Shown here in pieces: positions 22,220 through 37,200 of a stretch of 64,000 nucleotides of DNA. The translations under genes were made by a program, and so were the position numbers. The notes beneath the pieces are model-generated. The model was not told the DNA's origin and ran no database searches. It saw only the letters and a list, made by a program, of their open reading frames with translations. The stretch is from Megalobrama amblycephala (Eukaryota; Chordata; Actinopteri; Cypriniformes; Xenocyprididae): assembly GCF_018812025.1 (NCBI RefSeq), contig NC_063045.1:49234691-49298690 (forward strand), read 5' to 3'. Every line of letters starts with the position of its first letter. Positions within the stretch are counted from its first letter, which is position 1.

Positions 22220-25200
22220 CTGAAACGAAAACACAAGCAGTTAATACTACTGCACAAAAACAAAACAATGGTTCTGTTTCAAAACCTAGTGAGCTGCCTA
22301 CATAAACGACATTTTAAGGCATCATAGGCATTCTGTTTTGTTCTTAGGCCCTGTTTACACCTGGTATCAAGATGCGATTTGGTCGCAAGCAGATAAGGGA
22401 GATACGTTCCCGTTTACACCTGTTGTTTTAATCCGTCTCTTTTGTCCCCTTTCAACCACTTCTGTCCTGATTTCTTCAAGGGGAGGGTCTATGGGTGGAT
22501 AAATATATGGGCTTTATTAGATCTTTCAATCTAATGGACAAAATAAGCTTGCACAATTTATACATGAATGCACCCAGAGACGACGGAAACACATACGGAG
22601 AGCAGCAGCTTTCATTTCTGCTCCGACCGTCGCAAGACCACGCCGAATGCTGTGAGTGTGTGTTAGAAATCAGGAATGGTGAGACAACATTGTGCTTGGT
22701 ACGTTTTTCATCTTGAAACCAAACTTGGATCTTCAGCTGACAAAGTTTAAATCCCATCTGGTTAGCGCGCTTCCCATAATGTTTAGGCGTTAGGTCAGTA
22801 GGCGGCGAGTAGGTGGTCTTTTGTGGCTGTTAAAACGCATTCGACCACATGAACATCTACACTACAAAAGCAATCCAGTCGAATGTGTTTCTACCTCTGG
22901 AAGTGCTCAAAAGTGGACACGCTCAAAACATTTTACACACGGTTAATCCTGTATTTAGCGTCGTCCACTTGTGATTCCATCAACCAAAATGCATCTTAAA
23001 GGGATAGTTCACACAAAAATGAAAATTTGATGTTTATCTGCTTACCCCCAGGTGACTTTTATTCTTCAGTAGAACACAAATGATGATTTTTAACTGCAAC
23101 CGCTGCCGTCTGTCAGTCAAATCCATAGACAAATCCAAATTAAACCCTGCGGCTCGTGACGACACATTGATGTCCTAAGACACGAAACGATCGGTTTGTG
23201 CGAGAAACTGAACAGTATTTATATCATTTTTTACCTCTAAAACACCACTATGTCCAACTGCATTCAGCACTCGCTTAGTGAGGTCTGATCGCGCTCTGAC
23301 ATTGGCAGTGATGTCTCGCGCGTATACTTCGTCACGAGCCGCAGGGTTTAATTTGGATTTGCAAGGTTTTTCGACTCTTATTGATCCAAGTTCCCATTCA
23401 CTCCCATTATTTGACTGACAGACGGCAACGGTTGGAGTTAAAAATCATCATTTGTGTTCTACTGAAGAAACAAAGTCACCTACATCTTGGATGCGCTGGG
23501 GGTAAGCAGATAAACATCAAATTTTCATTTTTGGGTGAACTATCCCTTTAATACCAGGTGTAAACAGGGCCTTAGAAAGGTAGGCAACATAGTTATGTTC
23601 CCTTTTAAGATGCATATTTCTGCATATATTCTTTACACAGAAGACAATCCCAGACTGCATCCTTGAAAAGCTTGGTGCAGGATGGTGGGCAAAGAGAGAG
23701 AAGTGTAAGTAAATCTAATATTTAATATAAAAAGGTACCGTTAAAAATAGCTTTATTAAAAGCTATTAAAAATGAATAGCTATTTTAATAGTACTTAATA
23801 TGTGCCAGATACTGTATTTTTATGCTTATTAGAGTAATATAGAAACAGCTTGTGTGAATTTTTTGTAAGGAGCATTGTTGAGAGTTTCTGAATTGCGTAA
23901 CTGAATTGTGTGTGAATGTAACCGTGTTAAGGACTCAAATACAGGACTGACAATCATATACTGTTGCTGTGTGAATGTGGCCTATATAAAATATTCCAAA
24001 TCAATCATTTATGAGGATCTTTTTCAGTGACTTAAAAGGCAGCTACCCATGTAGGCAGCACTGAAGCTCACTAGGGTTTGGAGCAGAGCCATAGTTCTGA
24101 TAAATAAGTCAGCAGGACCCTGCAAAAATTTTGTCAAAGCACAAAGTGCTTTAAGCATTTACAATTTTTTATTAAAACAGAAATTCACACTGCAATATTA
24201 TTAATAGTTTAACAAGGGACATTGTGAATGTATGTGGTTTATACATGAGTAACTCTTAAATGAAATTTTAAAAATTACATTTTTTAAATTTAATTAATAA
24301 TGTTCTCACTGAATTCACCTGAAAATTATAAAGGACACTTGAAGAAAAAAAATTTGATATTTGATACATTTGAAATGTCCCTCAAACTCAAATTAATATA
24401 TAATATACATATATTCTTATATTTCTTTCTATTTTGAAACCAATAATCAATAAATAGTGCATCACTTGTCTCTGAATTTTCATGAAAATGTGCCTACAGA
24501 TCAGCATTTAAATAAAAACTGTTAAAACTCAGCAAACATTAAATTCATAGTTATTTGTCTTCCTATTTTATCACCTACATGTTCATGCGACAGGGTCTTT
24601 TATATTTTGGTGATAAAATACTTTAAAACTTCTGAAAGACTGAAATATTGCCAGAGGTTGAGAATGATCCACATATAAATTTGTGATTTTTGAAGAAAGT
24701 GAAGGCTGCAGTTAGGCAGGGAGCGTGTGAAAAAGTAAAGGAGGAGTGGACAGAAAAGAGAAAGGGCAGAATGGTTACCTTGGGAATTTGGCTCAGGCAG
24801 CGTCTCTCTGGCAACTAAATGCATCACTGTGGTTTTTCCAAGAGGCAGTTTTAAAGCTGCAAGACACAAGGGAAAAAAGAGTGTTAGACTGAATGGACAC
24901 ACAAGAGACTAATGCAGCTGTACATCTGTGATACCAAAGTAACTTTTCAAGGGGATGAAGTCATAGGACAGAGGAACAGGATGACAAGTAAACCTCTGGA
25001 TGAGAGTGCAGCAATTAAGCCTGTGCCTTATTGAGAGCCGTCACTGACTCTGAGACCATTGCTGCTGCCTTCTGCCCCACAGACAGACTCTGTCTGCATG
25101 CCTTGGTTCTCTTGAATCAAGAAGGTGTCAGCGTGTATTATCAAAGTGACACTTCTTTGGCAAACCCTGCCTGCGCGCCACTATCACATCATCAGCCAAA

Positions 25201-28200
25201 CAGTTCAGAAATAGGAGCTGGTTGTGAGTTTTTATTCAATCATTGTTATTCAGCTATGGGAAATGTTTGCCCAGGCAAAACATTGCAAAACCCATTAGAT
25301 ATGAGTAAACAGTCTAATAGTTAAGCTTTTCACATGTCACAAATATTTATAAAATATATATAATCTCAAAAGAGACCCTATTTTAAGTGTAATAAGAGAA
25401 AAACATACTTATATAGTCTTAACTAATCACAGTTTAGCTAAGATTACCTGACAGACAGACGACAGACAGACGACAGACAGACACTAGGGCTGGGACAATA
25501 CATCGATTCTCGATCGATACAATGAATCTGGATTGATCCTCATATTTTCTCTCGAATCGATTCTGAGCTTAGTTTTAACAGCAGATGGCGCTCTAGGCTA
25601 GTTTTTAACTGCACACTCTCAAACGCTCACTAAGAAGACTGCTGGACAGCTCTCGTGCATTCGGCTGAGTCACGTAAGTGGTTAAATATACACCTCAGCT
25701 CAGAATGCTTTTATGATGTAAGATAAATGTAAACACAGCCCACTGCAATTCACTTCAATCTTTTCGAACTTTATGAATAATTATTTTAGGTTTAAGTGGT
25801 GTGTGTAAAAGAATTAGAAGCAGGCAGTGTACAAGTGTTTCTAAAGCACGTATAGCAGTGCCATCTGCTGTTTAAAAACTAAGCTCAGAATCGATTTGAG
25901 AGAGAATCGCGATACATCGGAAAATATCAGAATTACTCCAGATTCTTTGTATCGAGATTCGATGTATTGTCCCAGCCCTAACAGACACAGACAGATAGAT
26001 ATAGACAGACAGACAGACAGACAGACACAGAGACCGACAGAGATATAGACAGACAGATAGACAGATATAGATAAATAGATTTACAGACAGACAGACCGAC
26101 AGAGATAGATATAGACAGACAGACAGATAGATTTACAGACAGACCAACAGAGATATAGACAGACAGATAGACAGATATAGATAGATAGATTTACAGGCAG
26201 ACAGACTGACAGAGATAGATATAGACAGACAGACAGACAGACAGATAGATTTACAGACAGACAGACCGACAGAGATATAGACAGACAGACAGACAGATAT
26301 TTACAGACAGACTGACAGAGATAGATATAGACAGACAGATAGATTTACAGACAGACAGACAGACAGATAGATTTACAGACAGAGATATAGACAGATAGAT
26401 AGACAGATATAGATAGATTTACAGACAGACAGACCGACAGAGAGACAGAGGTAGATATAGACAGACAGACAGACAGATAGATTTACAGACAGACAGACCG
26501 ACATAGATAGATAGATAGATAGATAGATAGAAGGAAAGACATATATATACTCATGCACTTTCTTACACGTTCACAAACCCACTCAATCTTTTATTGTTGC
26601 TTGAGGGATGGCCAAATGAATAAAAAAAAATGCTTCCTGTTCACACCCAAAGAATTTCCTCTCCTCCCTGTTTTGTTTCCCTGATGACAGGTCTGTCGGC
26701 CAGTGCTTTCTTACTTTCATAGACTGCTCTCTTCCCTCAAAGCTCCATGAAAAACTCGCTGCCGCACTGAGAATATTTCTAAGTTTGTTTCATTAAGTGA
26801 ATTCTATTCATGACTTGAGAATTGTAAAACGTAGGTGTATTGGGACTGAGAGCTGAATTTTTGGGTACGTCCTTACAATCAGCTGACTGTGATGTGGAAT
26901 CAAACCGCAATGCACCCTGGCCCGAAATAAACCAAGACAAAGCCAAATTAGTTATCTGTGCAATTATAAAACTCCAATGGGACATAGCGAATTCACCTGG
27001 CAGAGAAAAATCCAGGCAACTTCTTATCTGTCAGACCCATGATTTGGGACTGAGAAGAATGATTTAATAAATAATCAACAGTAACAGAGCATGTGTGATG
27101 TGATATAAATAATGGTAATGAGGAGCGTGGGAGGGCAGCTCACCTCCAAGCGTCACATTTCCGTGTAGGAATCGGCCCTGGTAGATGAGGCGCAGGATGT
27201 TCGGACTGCTCACTTGTTCCTCCTCCCAGTCTGTTAAAGACAAAACGAATTAGAGGGATTCATGATTGTGTTGCACACAAAATATACAAATCTGAAGCCA
27301 AACAAGAAACAGACCATAATGCAAGTCATTATGCACAGAAGAAAGAAAGTCAAAGGTTTGGAACAACATGAGGGTGAGTGTACGATGAGTAAATGAAGAA
27401 AAAGGGCTTTTTCTTTTGGGGGCACTTTTCTACTAGTCTTTCCACATTACTCCTTCCTTAGATTTTCACTAGTTCACTTGGTTTTCTCGTCATTCATTTA
27501 TCCATTCATACGACCCACCCATCTCGCTCATTCTTGACTCAATCCAAATGGAGACTCAGTCACAAGACTCAAGTGAGGGTCAATCTGTGTCCTCATAAGG
27601 TTGAGCTCTGCTGTGCTCGTCTGCTATGAATAAAACTCTGATTCAATCCCAGACCACCCCGACGGAGTTTAAGAACTGTATAACAAAGAAAGCCTTTCTT
27701 TTTGCAGTATTCCTTTGCTTTTTTCATCAATATTCTTTATAATTAAGGGCTGATGACTCTAATAAGAGCTATTCAAAGCAAGAAATTAAAATTAAATGAA
27801 CTTAAATGAACCCTGAATTGAATTGGAGCAAGAAATGGTAATAAAAATGTACAATTCCTGCTAAAAATGCTGCCTAAGTTGGTGTGCTGGTCTCAGACTG
27901 GCTTAAGATGGTTTAGCTAGTCAGTTAGCTCCAAAAACCGACAAAACAGACCCATTAGTTAGCTTGACTGGGCTTGAAGAGCAGATATCCAGCAGGGATG
28001 GTATTGCCATGTTTTTGGAACATATAACCATGGTAAAATCATGTTCTGCCTTTTTTTATTGATATGCTAACCATTCAGTGCCGTGTACACTACCGTTCGA
28101 AAAATTTGGGGTCAGTAAGTTTTTTGTAATGAAGAAAGAATCTGATACTTTTTTTATTCAGCAAGGATGCCTCAAAACTGAGCAGTGAAAGACATTTATA

Positions 28201-31200
28201 ATGTTACAAAAGATTTCTATTTCAAATAATGCTGTTCTTTTGAACTTTATATTCATCAAAGAATCATGAAAAAATGTATCATGGTTTCCATAAAAATATT
28301 AAAAGCGCAGTAAGCGATTTCTGAGAAAAGCTGTTGATATTTGAAATCACCAAAACAAACACGCCCCTCCACAAAAGGATCACACCCCTAACTTGATAGC
28401 TCCGCCCTCAAATTCACAAACGCGGCATGCAAAACAGGCACCTCCTCCCTAATGACTGTATTTGCAGCTTACTGCTGATTGGCTACAAGTGTATTTTGGT
28501 GCTCGGTTCGATCTACTTTCAACAGTGTTTTTCAGAAATTGCTTACTGCATCTTTAAGCAGCAAAACTGTTTTCAACATTGATAATATAGTATTAAGAAT
28601 TTTTTTGAGAACCAAATCACTATCTTAGAATGATTTCTGAGGATCATGTGACACTGAAGAACTGGAGTAATGGCTAAACAATATTATTGTTTTTTAATCA
28701 AATAAATGTGCAGCCTTGGGTAAGAATAAAAGGCTTCTTCAAAAAACATTAAACATCTTACCAACCCCAAACCTTTTAACAGTAGTGTATATATCAACAT
28801 ACCATGGTTTTATACCGTCACTACACCATGGTACCGCCACAGTATGTTTTTTAGAGGTCAATCAGATGGAAAATGCTAAACCTGAGCTTGTGGCCACATC
28901 CCTGAAAGCACTTGCAGTTTCAGATGGGTTGCCAAGGCACGGTGGAGAAACAGATGAAAGAGGAGTCTGGATACCATCTGCTCTTCTCTAAAATTCAGAA
29001 GTAGCAGTATGTGTGTGTATAATAACCTGCAAATTTACTAGAACAGTATCTGTGGAATATTTGAATGCAAACCACACAGTCCTCGGGCACAGGCGGAGAG
29101 ACGGCTAGACAGATGTATAAACACACAAACTCAGACGCACTGTTTTTTTCCCCTGAATAATGTCATTGACTTTAGGTCAGCGTACAGTGAGTGGAATCTA
29201 GCTCTGCATGGGATTACCACTCAGTCAGACTCAGATTTGTCTGCGGCACAGATTATCTGAAAACAGAAAAAGGTTGTAAAGAGGAATCTACTCAATGCCA
29301 GGAAACAAAAGCCTGAAAATCCTTCACAAGAGCCAACAGTTTCTGCTAAGGGAACGCATTCAAAACAATATGTGTGTGTTTTAAGATGAATCATCACGCA
29401 CCCATTGGCCAGTTGTCGTACACGTGCTTGGCGATGTCGGCCGCAGAGTCATTTGGCGAGAACAGGAACTCCTTTGTTTTTCCACTCACCAAGATGAGCC
29501 TCAAGTTGATCTGAAACACAAACACAAACAATAGAGACGTTAGAAGCTCAGTCAGAATCCACACCACACTTCCTCGACATCGACACGAAATGAAATTTGC
29601 AACCCATTTTAACTCGTAGTGTGACGTATTTCCAGGTTTCATGCCAGAATGGAGCCAGAACTGAGTGTTAGTTTGCTAAAACAATGCCTATATAGCTATT
29701 ATGCTACTGGCAGTCCCACACGGAAACTGTGCACACATAACTTTGGAGAAAGATCTGCATATTTTCACAGAATTAAAAAGCCTGTCAGACAGAAAGCTTC
29801 ACAATCTCATGACACTTGTGTATATTTATTTATAAACTAAATTGACTAATTTAATTATGCTTTTAGCTACCAATAAGAGTATAGTGTTCTCAGTTCCATT
29901 TAACTGCAAAAAACATTGGTTTATATTATTAAGGGGAAAACATGTTAACATTAAATAAAAAAATTGAAGATGGACGGTTGAGAAATTATTTCATAAATCT
30001 TTTATATGTCCTCCACTACATCCTTCCTTTGGTGATTGCAAACCACCAGTGATTAAATCGGCACAATTATGCTGTTTGTGCAAGCACTCAAGCAATGTAT
30101 CAAGCATTATCATATCCATTCACATCCCAGAGTGTCACCCATTTAAAAACAAAAGAGTAGGATGTATCAAGCTGAGAGAAAGAGAGAGATGGACAGAGCT
30201 CGGGGCAGTGCATGTCCAATGCACGTGTGTCGCTCTGCGAGTGTCTGATGTCATCAGAGGATCCAGTATTAAGCTCCTCCCTTTATAAGCACACACACAT
30301 TGCCAGCTGCAGTGATGTAACAGAGTGAAAACCAGCAGATGGAAACAAAGATCCTTCTAAGCACTTTATAGAATCAGATTAGAGCCAGGAGCAAGAGCCC
30401 GCACACTCAAACAACTCATCCAGAGATCACAACACAAACACACACACACACAATCTTAAGTATCCTTCAGAGGAAAGAGTATCAGTCAGCAAACAGACAC
30501 ACACATTCATGCACAAAAATGGTTGGATGAACACACAGACATGCACATGCAAATCTAATTTAGGCTCGGATTAGTATGTGGCTATTTTATGAAGCCACCA
30601 CACAGGAAGGAAATACCAGAGGAAATCTACTTATCGCAATATTTCTGTACACATTTTTGCCATTTCCAGAGTTTTTGAAATACTTATGCTAATTTGTATG
30701 TCAGAAAACAGAAATTAAATTAGTTTCCTCAAATTAGTATTTATATCCTACAAATGTAAAGACCTCTATCCTGTATTTTAAGAAAATAAAATGTGCTAGA
30801 TAATATTGTGAATAGTAATATTTTGGTATATATGTCAAATATACACTCTCGTTCTGGGTCAGTAAGATTTTTCTATTAAGAAATTAATATTTTTATTCAG
30901 CAAGGCTCAGTAAATTGATTAAAAAAAGTGACTAAAGACATTTACTGTTTCTATTTCAAATAAATGCTGTTTAAATTTTCTATTGCATCAAAGAATCCTG
31001 AAAAAAACTGTATCACAAAAATATTAAGCAGAAGTCTTTACTGCATTTTTCATCAAATAATTGCAGCCTATTTTGTACTGTGTAATGTAATATTTAAGCA
31101 TTAATTGGCTGATATTTGACATTATTGGCAGTGATTAACAGACCAAAATGTAATAATGCATCAATTAAACATTGATTACATTTAATAACAGCTTTAGCAA

Positions 31201-34200
31201 TTAATAAATATACATTGTTTTCAAATATTTTTTTGTGAATTTTAAAGAAATACTGCCAATTTGCTCGAAAGATTTGCTAATTACCCTTTTAAATGACACT
31301 ACGTACTAGCCTATACTTTATTTCATCAGTTATAAGTATTGGTGCTTAAACTAAAAATTAAATGAAAACAGACACCATTTATTTTCTTAAATTCACTGTG
31401 AATATTATTAAGAAAAAAAATTTCCAATGACATCACAAAGTCCTCACTATACAATACTCAATGTACAAAATCTAGACAAAATTCCCTCCATGAATATCCT
31501 GTTTCCTTACATGATGAAGTAAGAATGGGTTGTTGTTTCATGTTGACTCATCATAACCACCACTGGTTATGAAGAAACAATATTTAACTCAGAGCTGAAA
31601 AGGCGTGTGTCATTCTCCCATATGGACTCACTCAGTAAGCTGGCAATTGGCAGCTAGTGGCTGATCAAAAACATCAGGATGGCAGTTCTAACCATGATTA
31701 CATATACACATAGATGCCACATTCGAATGCTCTAGACACACCAGCGCGCCAGCTATCTTGGAGTGTTCAGCGTGTCGTCACTCAAAGTAAGAATCATTGA
31801 TGCCACAACATGGCACAGCTTCTGGTTGTGAAACTGTGTGAAGAAATGGGCTAACCTTTCTCAGGTGAGAATGTGTTCGTTTGTGTTTGTATATGTATTG
31901 CATCTCAATGTTACAGGTTTTTAAACTATGGTAACTTTTTAATGTTGTGTTAGCTGATACCTTCGTCTAATTGTATAGAACTTGACAGTTATAAAAGAAA
32001 GGATGTGAAGGATAGACTTACCATGTTTTCAATGGCATCCACTGTAAAAAGCTGTATAAAGCTCCTAGATCACTTATAATTTTCCACAGCTCATGTTGTC
32101 TGGAGTTTTATGTCTACTGAGGTTTCTTGGAAAGATATTTTTGCAGTGTTTTGTCTGCAGAACAATCCAAAAACTCATCAAATAACAGTACAACCCACTG
32201 GAGAGATGTATGTCTATCCTCACAGCCTCGCTTTCGTTCCCCTTAAAAAAGGGGATGGCGCTGCTGTGAATAAGGTCTATTGTGTTAGTTTAGCAGAATC
32301 ATCTGCTGAAGTCTATTGCAGATATACAGTAGATATTCATTCATGCGTCTAACTACGGTTGCAGATGCAGTCAACTTGCTCTGAAGTGTTCACAGACCTG
32401 CTTTGACTGTTCCAATATGGCGGAAGGCTTACTTATATCAGCCCATAGAAACAGCCACTAATGAGGCATCTATGTATATATATCTATGGTTCTAACACAA
32501 TGGAACACCTCCTAGTTTCCATAGAGATAGTAACCGTGGCAGCGGCTCCTCAGTGAGAGCGCTGACCTGAATCACCTGCAGGCAGAGTGTTTCTTCATCT
32601 GTCTCTTTCTCTCTCGCCGTATCTCATCTTTCATTATGTCACTCCATCTTTTCCACATCTTTGTCTAATGATGACATATCATCTTCACCTGCTGCATGCC
32701 AATGAGCAAAAACCGAAGGAAGCTGATTTATATGATGTTTCCAGACATACGCAGAAAGGAGGAAAATCTGCTCTAATCACAGAAATATGTGTTATGCTGG
32801 GATACGTCTGCTCGAAACATTCCTCCTCCATCCATCTCCTTGGTGAGCAGACAAAATCTCACTATGACGTAATACGACATACAGTGCTGCCTCCAAGGAA
32901 CTTCAACAACAACAAGCTCAGCAGAAAACATCCGCCGGGGAATGATTTCATAGGCGAGGGTGACGCTGGCACTAGTCTTACCCGGGAGCAGGTGGTTCCC
33001 TCTCAGTGAAGACAGTAGTTGCTATGCCAAACATTATTATACCACTCAATATTTATCTCTACTGCTGCATCCTCACAGAATATGTTCAACAATCCCAGCG
33101 TAGGAAGACCCGGCTCCCCACAACCAACCCTTTAGGGGGAACGTTTGATGTAATCACCTCCCAGCGCTCTCCTGCACAAACAAACACACTTTCCTAGGGA
33201 CACAGACGACACGTAACACCTCACTCGTGAGGCTACAGGGCAGCGATGGGATCTCCACTGTGATGGAAAGATTTGCTTATGTAAAGACTGCATTCACACC
33301 AGAGACCCTAGTGAAAAATAAATATACTAAAATGTATCTGAAATACATTTATTTCATGCTAAGTATACTACAAATACATTTACATATTATGTACTTGATA
33401 AAAATACCTTGCAATTGTACTTTTGGTAAACTAAACCGGTGCACTTAAAGTCTGCTAAACTGTACTTAATGCACTTCAATTGTGTGGAAGTAGTGCTGAG
33501 GTCCAACTAAAGATATACTTAACTATATTTGATTGTGCTAAAGTGGAACTATTGCTAGTATACTTTAGGTAAACTTTAAATATCTTGCATTTAAAGACAT
33601 ATTTTATTCAAAGATAATACAATCCTTATCAATAGTGACATTAAAACACATTTTAGGCTAAATATTTCGAGTACTACTTGTGCACAAATAGTAGTCTAAA
33701 TAAAGTTTAAAGGGTTGAAAATGAAAATTGAAAAATTAAAATTCTGTCATTAATTACTCACCCTCATGTCGTTCCACACCCATAAGACCTTCGTACATCT
33801 TCGGAACACAAATTAAGATATTTTTGATGAAATCCGACGGCTCAGTGAGGCCTCTATTGCCAGCAAAATAATTAACACTTTCAGATGCCCAGAAAGCCAC
33901 TAAAGACATATTTAAAACAGTTCATGTGACTACAGTGGTTCAAGCTTAATGTTATGAAGCAACAAGAATACTTTTTGTGCACCAAAAAAACAAAATAACG
34001 ACTTTATTGAACAATATCTAGTGATGGGCGATTTTAAAACACCGCTTCATGAAGCTCTGAAGCTTTACAAATCTTTTGTTTCGAATCAGTGGTTCGGAGC
34101 GTGTATCAAACTGCCAAAGTCATGTGATTTCAGTAAACAAGGCTTTGTTACGTCATAAGTGTTTCGAAATTTCAATGGTTCACCACTGGGGAGCATGACT

Positions 34201-37200
34201 TGGGCAGTTTGGCAGTCATATGAACTGTTTTAAATATGTTTTTAGTAGCTTTCTGGGCATCTGAAAGTGTTAATTATCTTGCTGGCAATGGAGGCCTCAC
34301 TGAGCCATCGGATTTCATCAAAAATATTTTAATTTGTGTTCTGAAGATGAACGAAGGTCTTACAGGTGTGGAACGACATGAGGGTGAATAATAAATGACA
34401 GAATTTTCATTTTTGGGTGAACTAACCCTTTAATGTCGGCATGATGCGGAAGTTGCGATTGTCTTTTCTTCTCTACTGTGACGTCTACCGAGTGAAACGG
34501 CATCTGAAATGAGAGGGCGGGACTTGATTTCGTACTTCGGTAATTGATTGGATCGTTGGAAGTTGGGCGTCGCTAACAAAATGGAGGCAGATTTGAATGC
34601 CCGTTTGCAGTCAGTTGTGGGGGATTTCTCTCCACCGGACTCACTGCGAGCACCCTCACATTACTGTAAGAACTTTATTTATTGAGGATGATGAGGACAG
34701 TTAACAGCACTAAACAGCAAGAGAGCGCACATGAGAGAGCCTGACTGACTGACCGACGGTGCTCGTCCATTGGCACGGAGCAAGTGGAGAAATGAGCGTT
34801 CTCGGTTCATTCCTATGGAAGTTGAGCCACACGTTTGCGCGTAAGTTAAGCGTGACGCTAAACTTCCATAGGAATGAATTTAAAAACTGCGTGAAAAACT
34901 GACTGACTGAGATCAGTTTCCTTTTAATGTTTAAGGGTACTGTACACCACAATGACTGGCATCAGCAGTGGTTAATGCATTGATCTCTATAAAGTGAAGC
35001 CTCAGCTTACCCCAGCGACAGCATTTACCCCTTACGTCACTGGATCTGCTGGCAGTTCCAGATAACTCGCACCATAGCATGTGACAGGAAGAGACGATGA
35101 GTTATTTTGAGAGGGAGGGCCGGTTAATGTTTTTGATTAAGATTACTTATACTTATCAGTATAAGTCTCAAGCGATGTCAGTAAATATGTTAATAGATTT
35201 AAACTATACTTAATATGAAATAAATGTATTTTAAATAAGTTATTTTTTAGTAGGGGAAACACATAAAGCACAACAAAGGCTCTGCCAATCAGTGTTGTCA
35301 AAGGTACCGACTTCGGTGCTTTTAACACTACTGCCAATACAGTCATTGCATATAGAAATTACACCTAAATGTTGCAATAGTCACCAAAAATTCACAAAGA
35401 AAATAGAAAATCACTCAGAAAAGTGCTTGGGCAGGTAACACTTTTGTTAATCAGGCACGGTTATTGGCTGATGCTGATAATCTTAAAATATTAGCTGAAT
35501 ATTGAAGGTTTATTTGTTACTAGTATAGTCTACTAGTGACTACTACTAGTGTAGTCTCTTACTGGTATGTTGCCATTATGATTATGCATTTTAGTAGATA
35601 ACATGATTTCACTGCAATACTCTAATGAATAATCATGAATTGTGACATCTGCATTGTGATATGACACTGCGAGGTACTTGTTGATACCAAATAACACCTG
35701 CAGTAGTCTTTCCATTGCTGACATGTTGAAAACAGATATGTCATCCAGAGCAGGTGTTTCAGGTTTGCTATAGTTACAAACAGAGCATGAAGTACTAGAG
35801 ATTTTTCTGAGAGTTGTAGCTTTTGGGTTTCACAAGTTGAGCAGGAGATTCTCTGCTTTAGAAGGATAAACAACCCAGTGGTTCTGCCAAGAGAGAGAGA
35901 GTGTGTGTGTGTGTGTGTGTGTGTGAGTGAGTGAGAGAGAGAGATGCTGACAGTAATGAGTGTGTCAGACAGGACATCTGAACTAAAAGCAGCCACAACA
36001 AATGCTGACCACAGTGGATGTGACATGTCGACCGGCTTTGCCCATCTCAGAATAGAGGTCTGCCAGATTGTTCTGGGAATGACATTTATGCAATAGGGAA
36101 CAGACACACAATCACAGCACTTACGCAACCGTACATCAATGAAAACTATATTAGAAACGTCGCCTCCAGCAGGGATTTGTCTGTTTTGGAGAGAGAGGAA
36201 ATTAGTGAGTTCTATGGCGAGATCGGTTATGTCTATATAAGCTGGTTAAAGAACAATGACATCGCGTTCCAAAACAAAAACAAGTCACATGCAACATGCC
36301 TGATTCACAGGAAGAGCCATTAGAGATTAAAGGGTCATGAAACACCCCTGTTTTACCCTGGTTGTATCACACAAGCCTAATGCAAGCTTCACATAAACCC
36401 TGCCTTATCAACATCTCAGGACTTACTCAAGTTCACAGTACAAAGGCTTCAAGTGACTGGATCACGAAGAGTCTCCAAAATAGAACCCCATTTATACCTA
36501 TATTAAAGGTGCCCTAGATTGTTTTTTTACAAGATGTAATATAAGTCCTAGGTGTCCCCTGAATGTGTCTGTGAAGTTTCAGCTCAAAATACCCCATAGA
36601 TTTTTTTTTATTAATTTTTTTAACTGCCTATTTTGGGGCATCATTAACTATACACTGATTTTTTCAGCACGGCCCCTTTAAGAGATGCGCTTCCTCTGCC
36701 CCACGAGCTCTCGACTATATATACATCCCATAAACAAAGTTCACACAGCTAATATAACCCTCAAATGGATCTTTACAAGATGTTCATCATGCATGCTGTA
36801 TGCATGCTTCGAATTATGTGAGTAAAGTATTTATTTAGATGGTTACGTTTGATTCTGTGTGAGTTTGAGGCTATGCTCTGTTGCTAAAGCTAACATTACA
36901 CACTGTTGGAGAGATTTATAAAGAATGAAGTTGTGTTTATGAATTATACAGACTGCACGTGTGTAAAAATGAAAATAGCAATGACTCTCGTCTCCGTGAA
37001 TACAGTAAGAAACGATGGTAACTTTAACCACATTTAACAGTACATTAGCAACATGCTAATGAAACATTTAGAAAGACAATTTACAAATATCACTAAAAAT
37101 ATCATGATATCATGGATCATGTCAGTTATTATTGCTCCATCTGCCATTTTTCACTGTTGTTCTTGCTTGCTTTCCTTGTCTGTGCACAGATCCAGCCGTT

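Noticed and set aside
25031..25324. 97-codon plus-strand open frame
   Set aside because: Lies antisense in ubl3 intron 3, has no domain or splice context, and its composition is ordinary.
25980..26531. CRISPR-like regular repeats
   Set aside because: The pattern is a tetranucleotide satellite with drifting variants, not constant repeats with unique spacers, and the DNA is vertebrate.
32587..33009. 140-codon plus-strand open frame
   Set aside because: No recognised motif, low-complexity start, inside ubl3 intron 1 on the other strand; most likely chance.
35622..36128. 168-codon minus-strand open frame
   Set aside because: Carried partly by a GT/GA simple repeat (His-Thr run), with no conserved feature.
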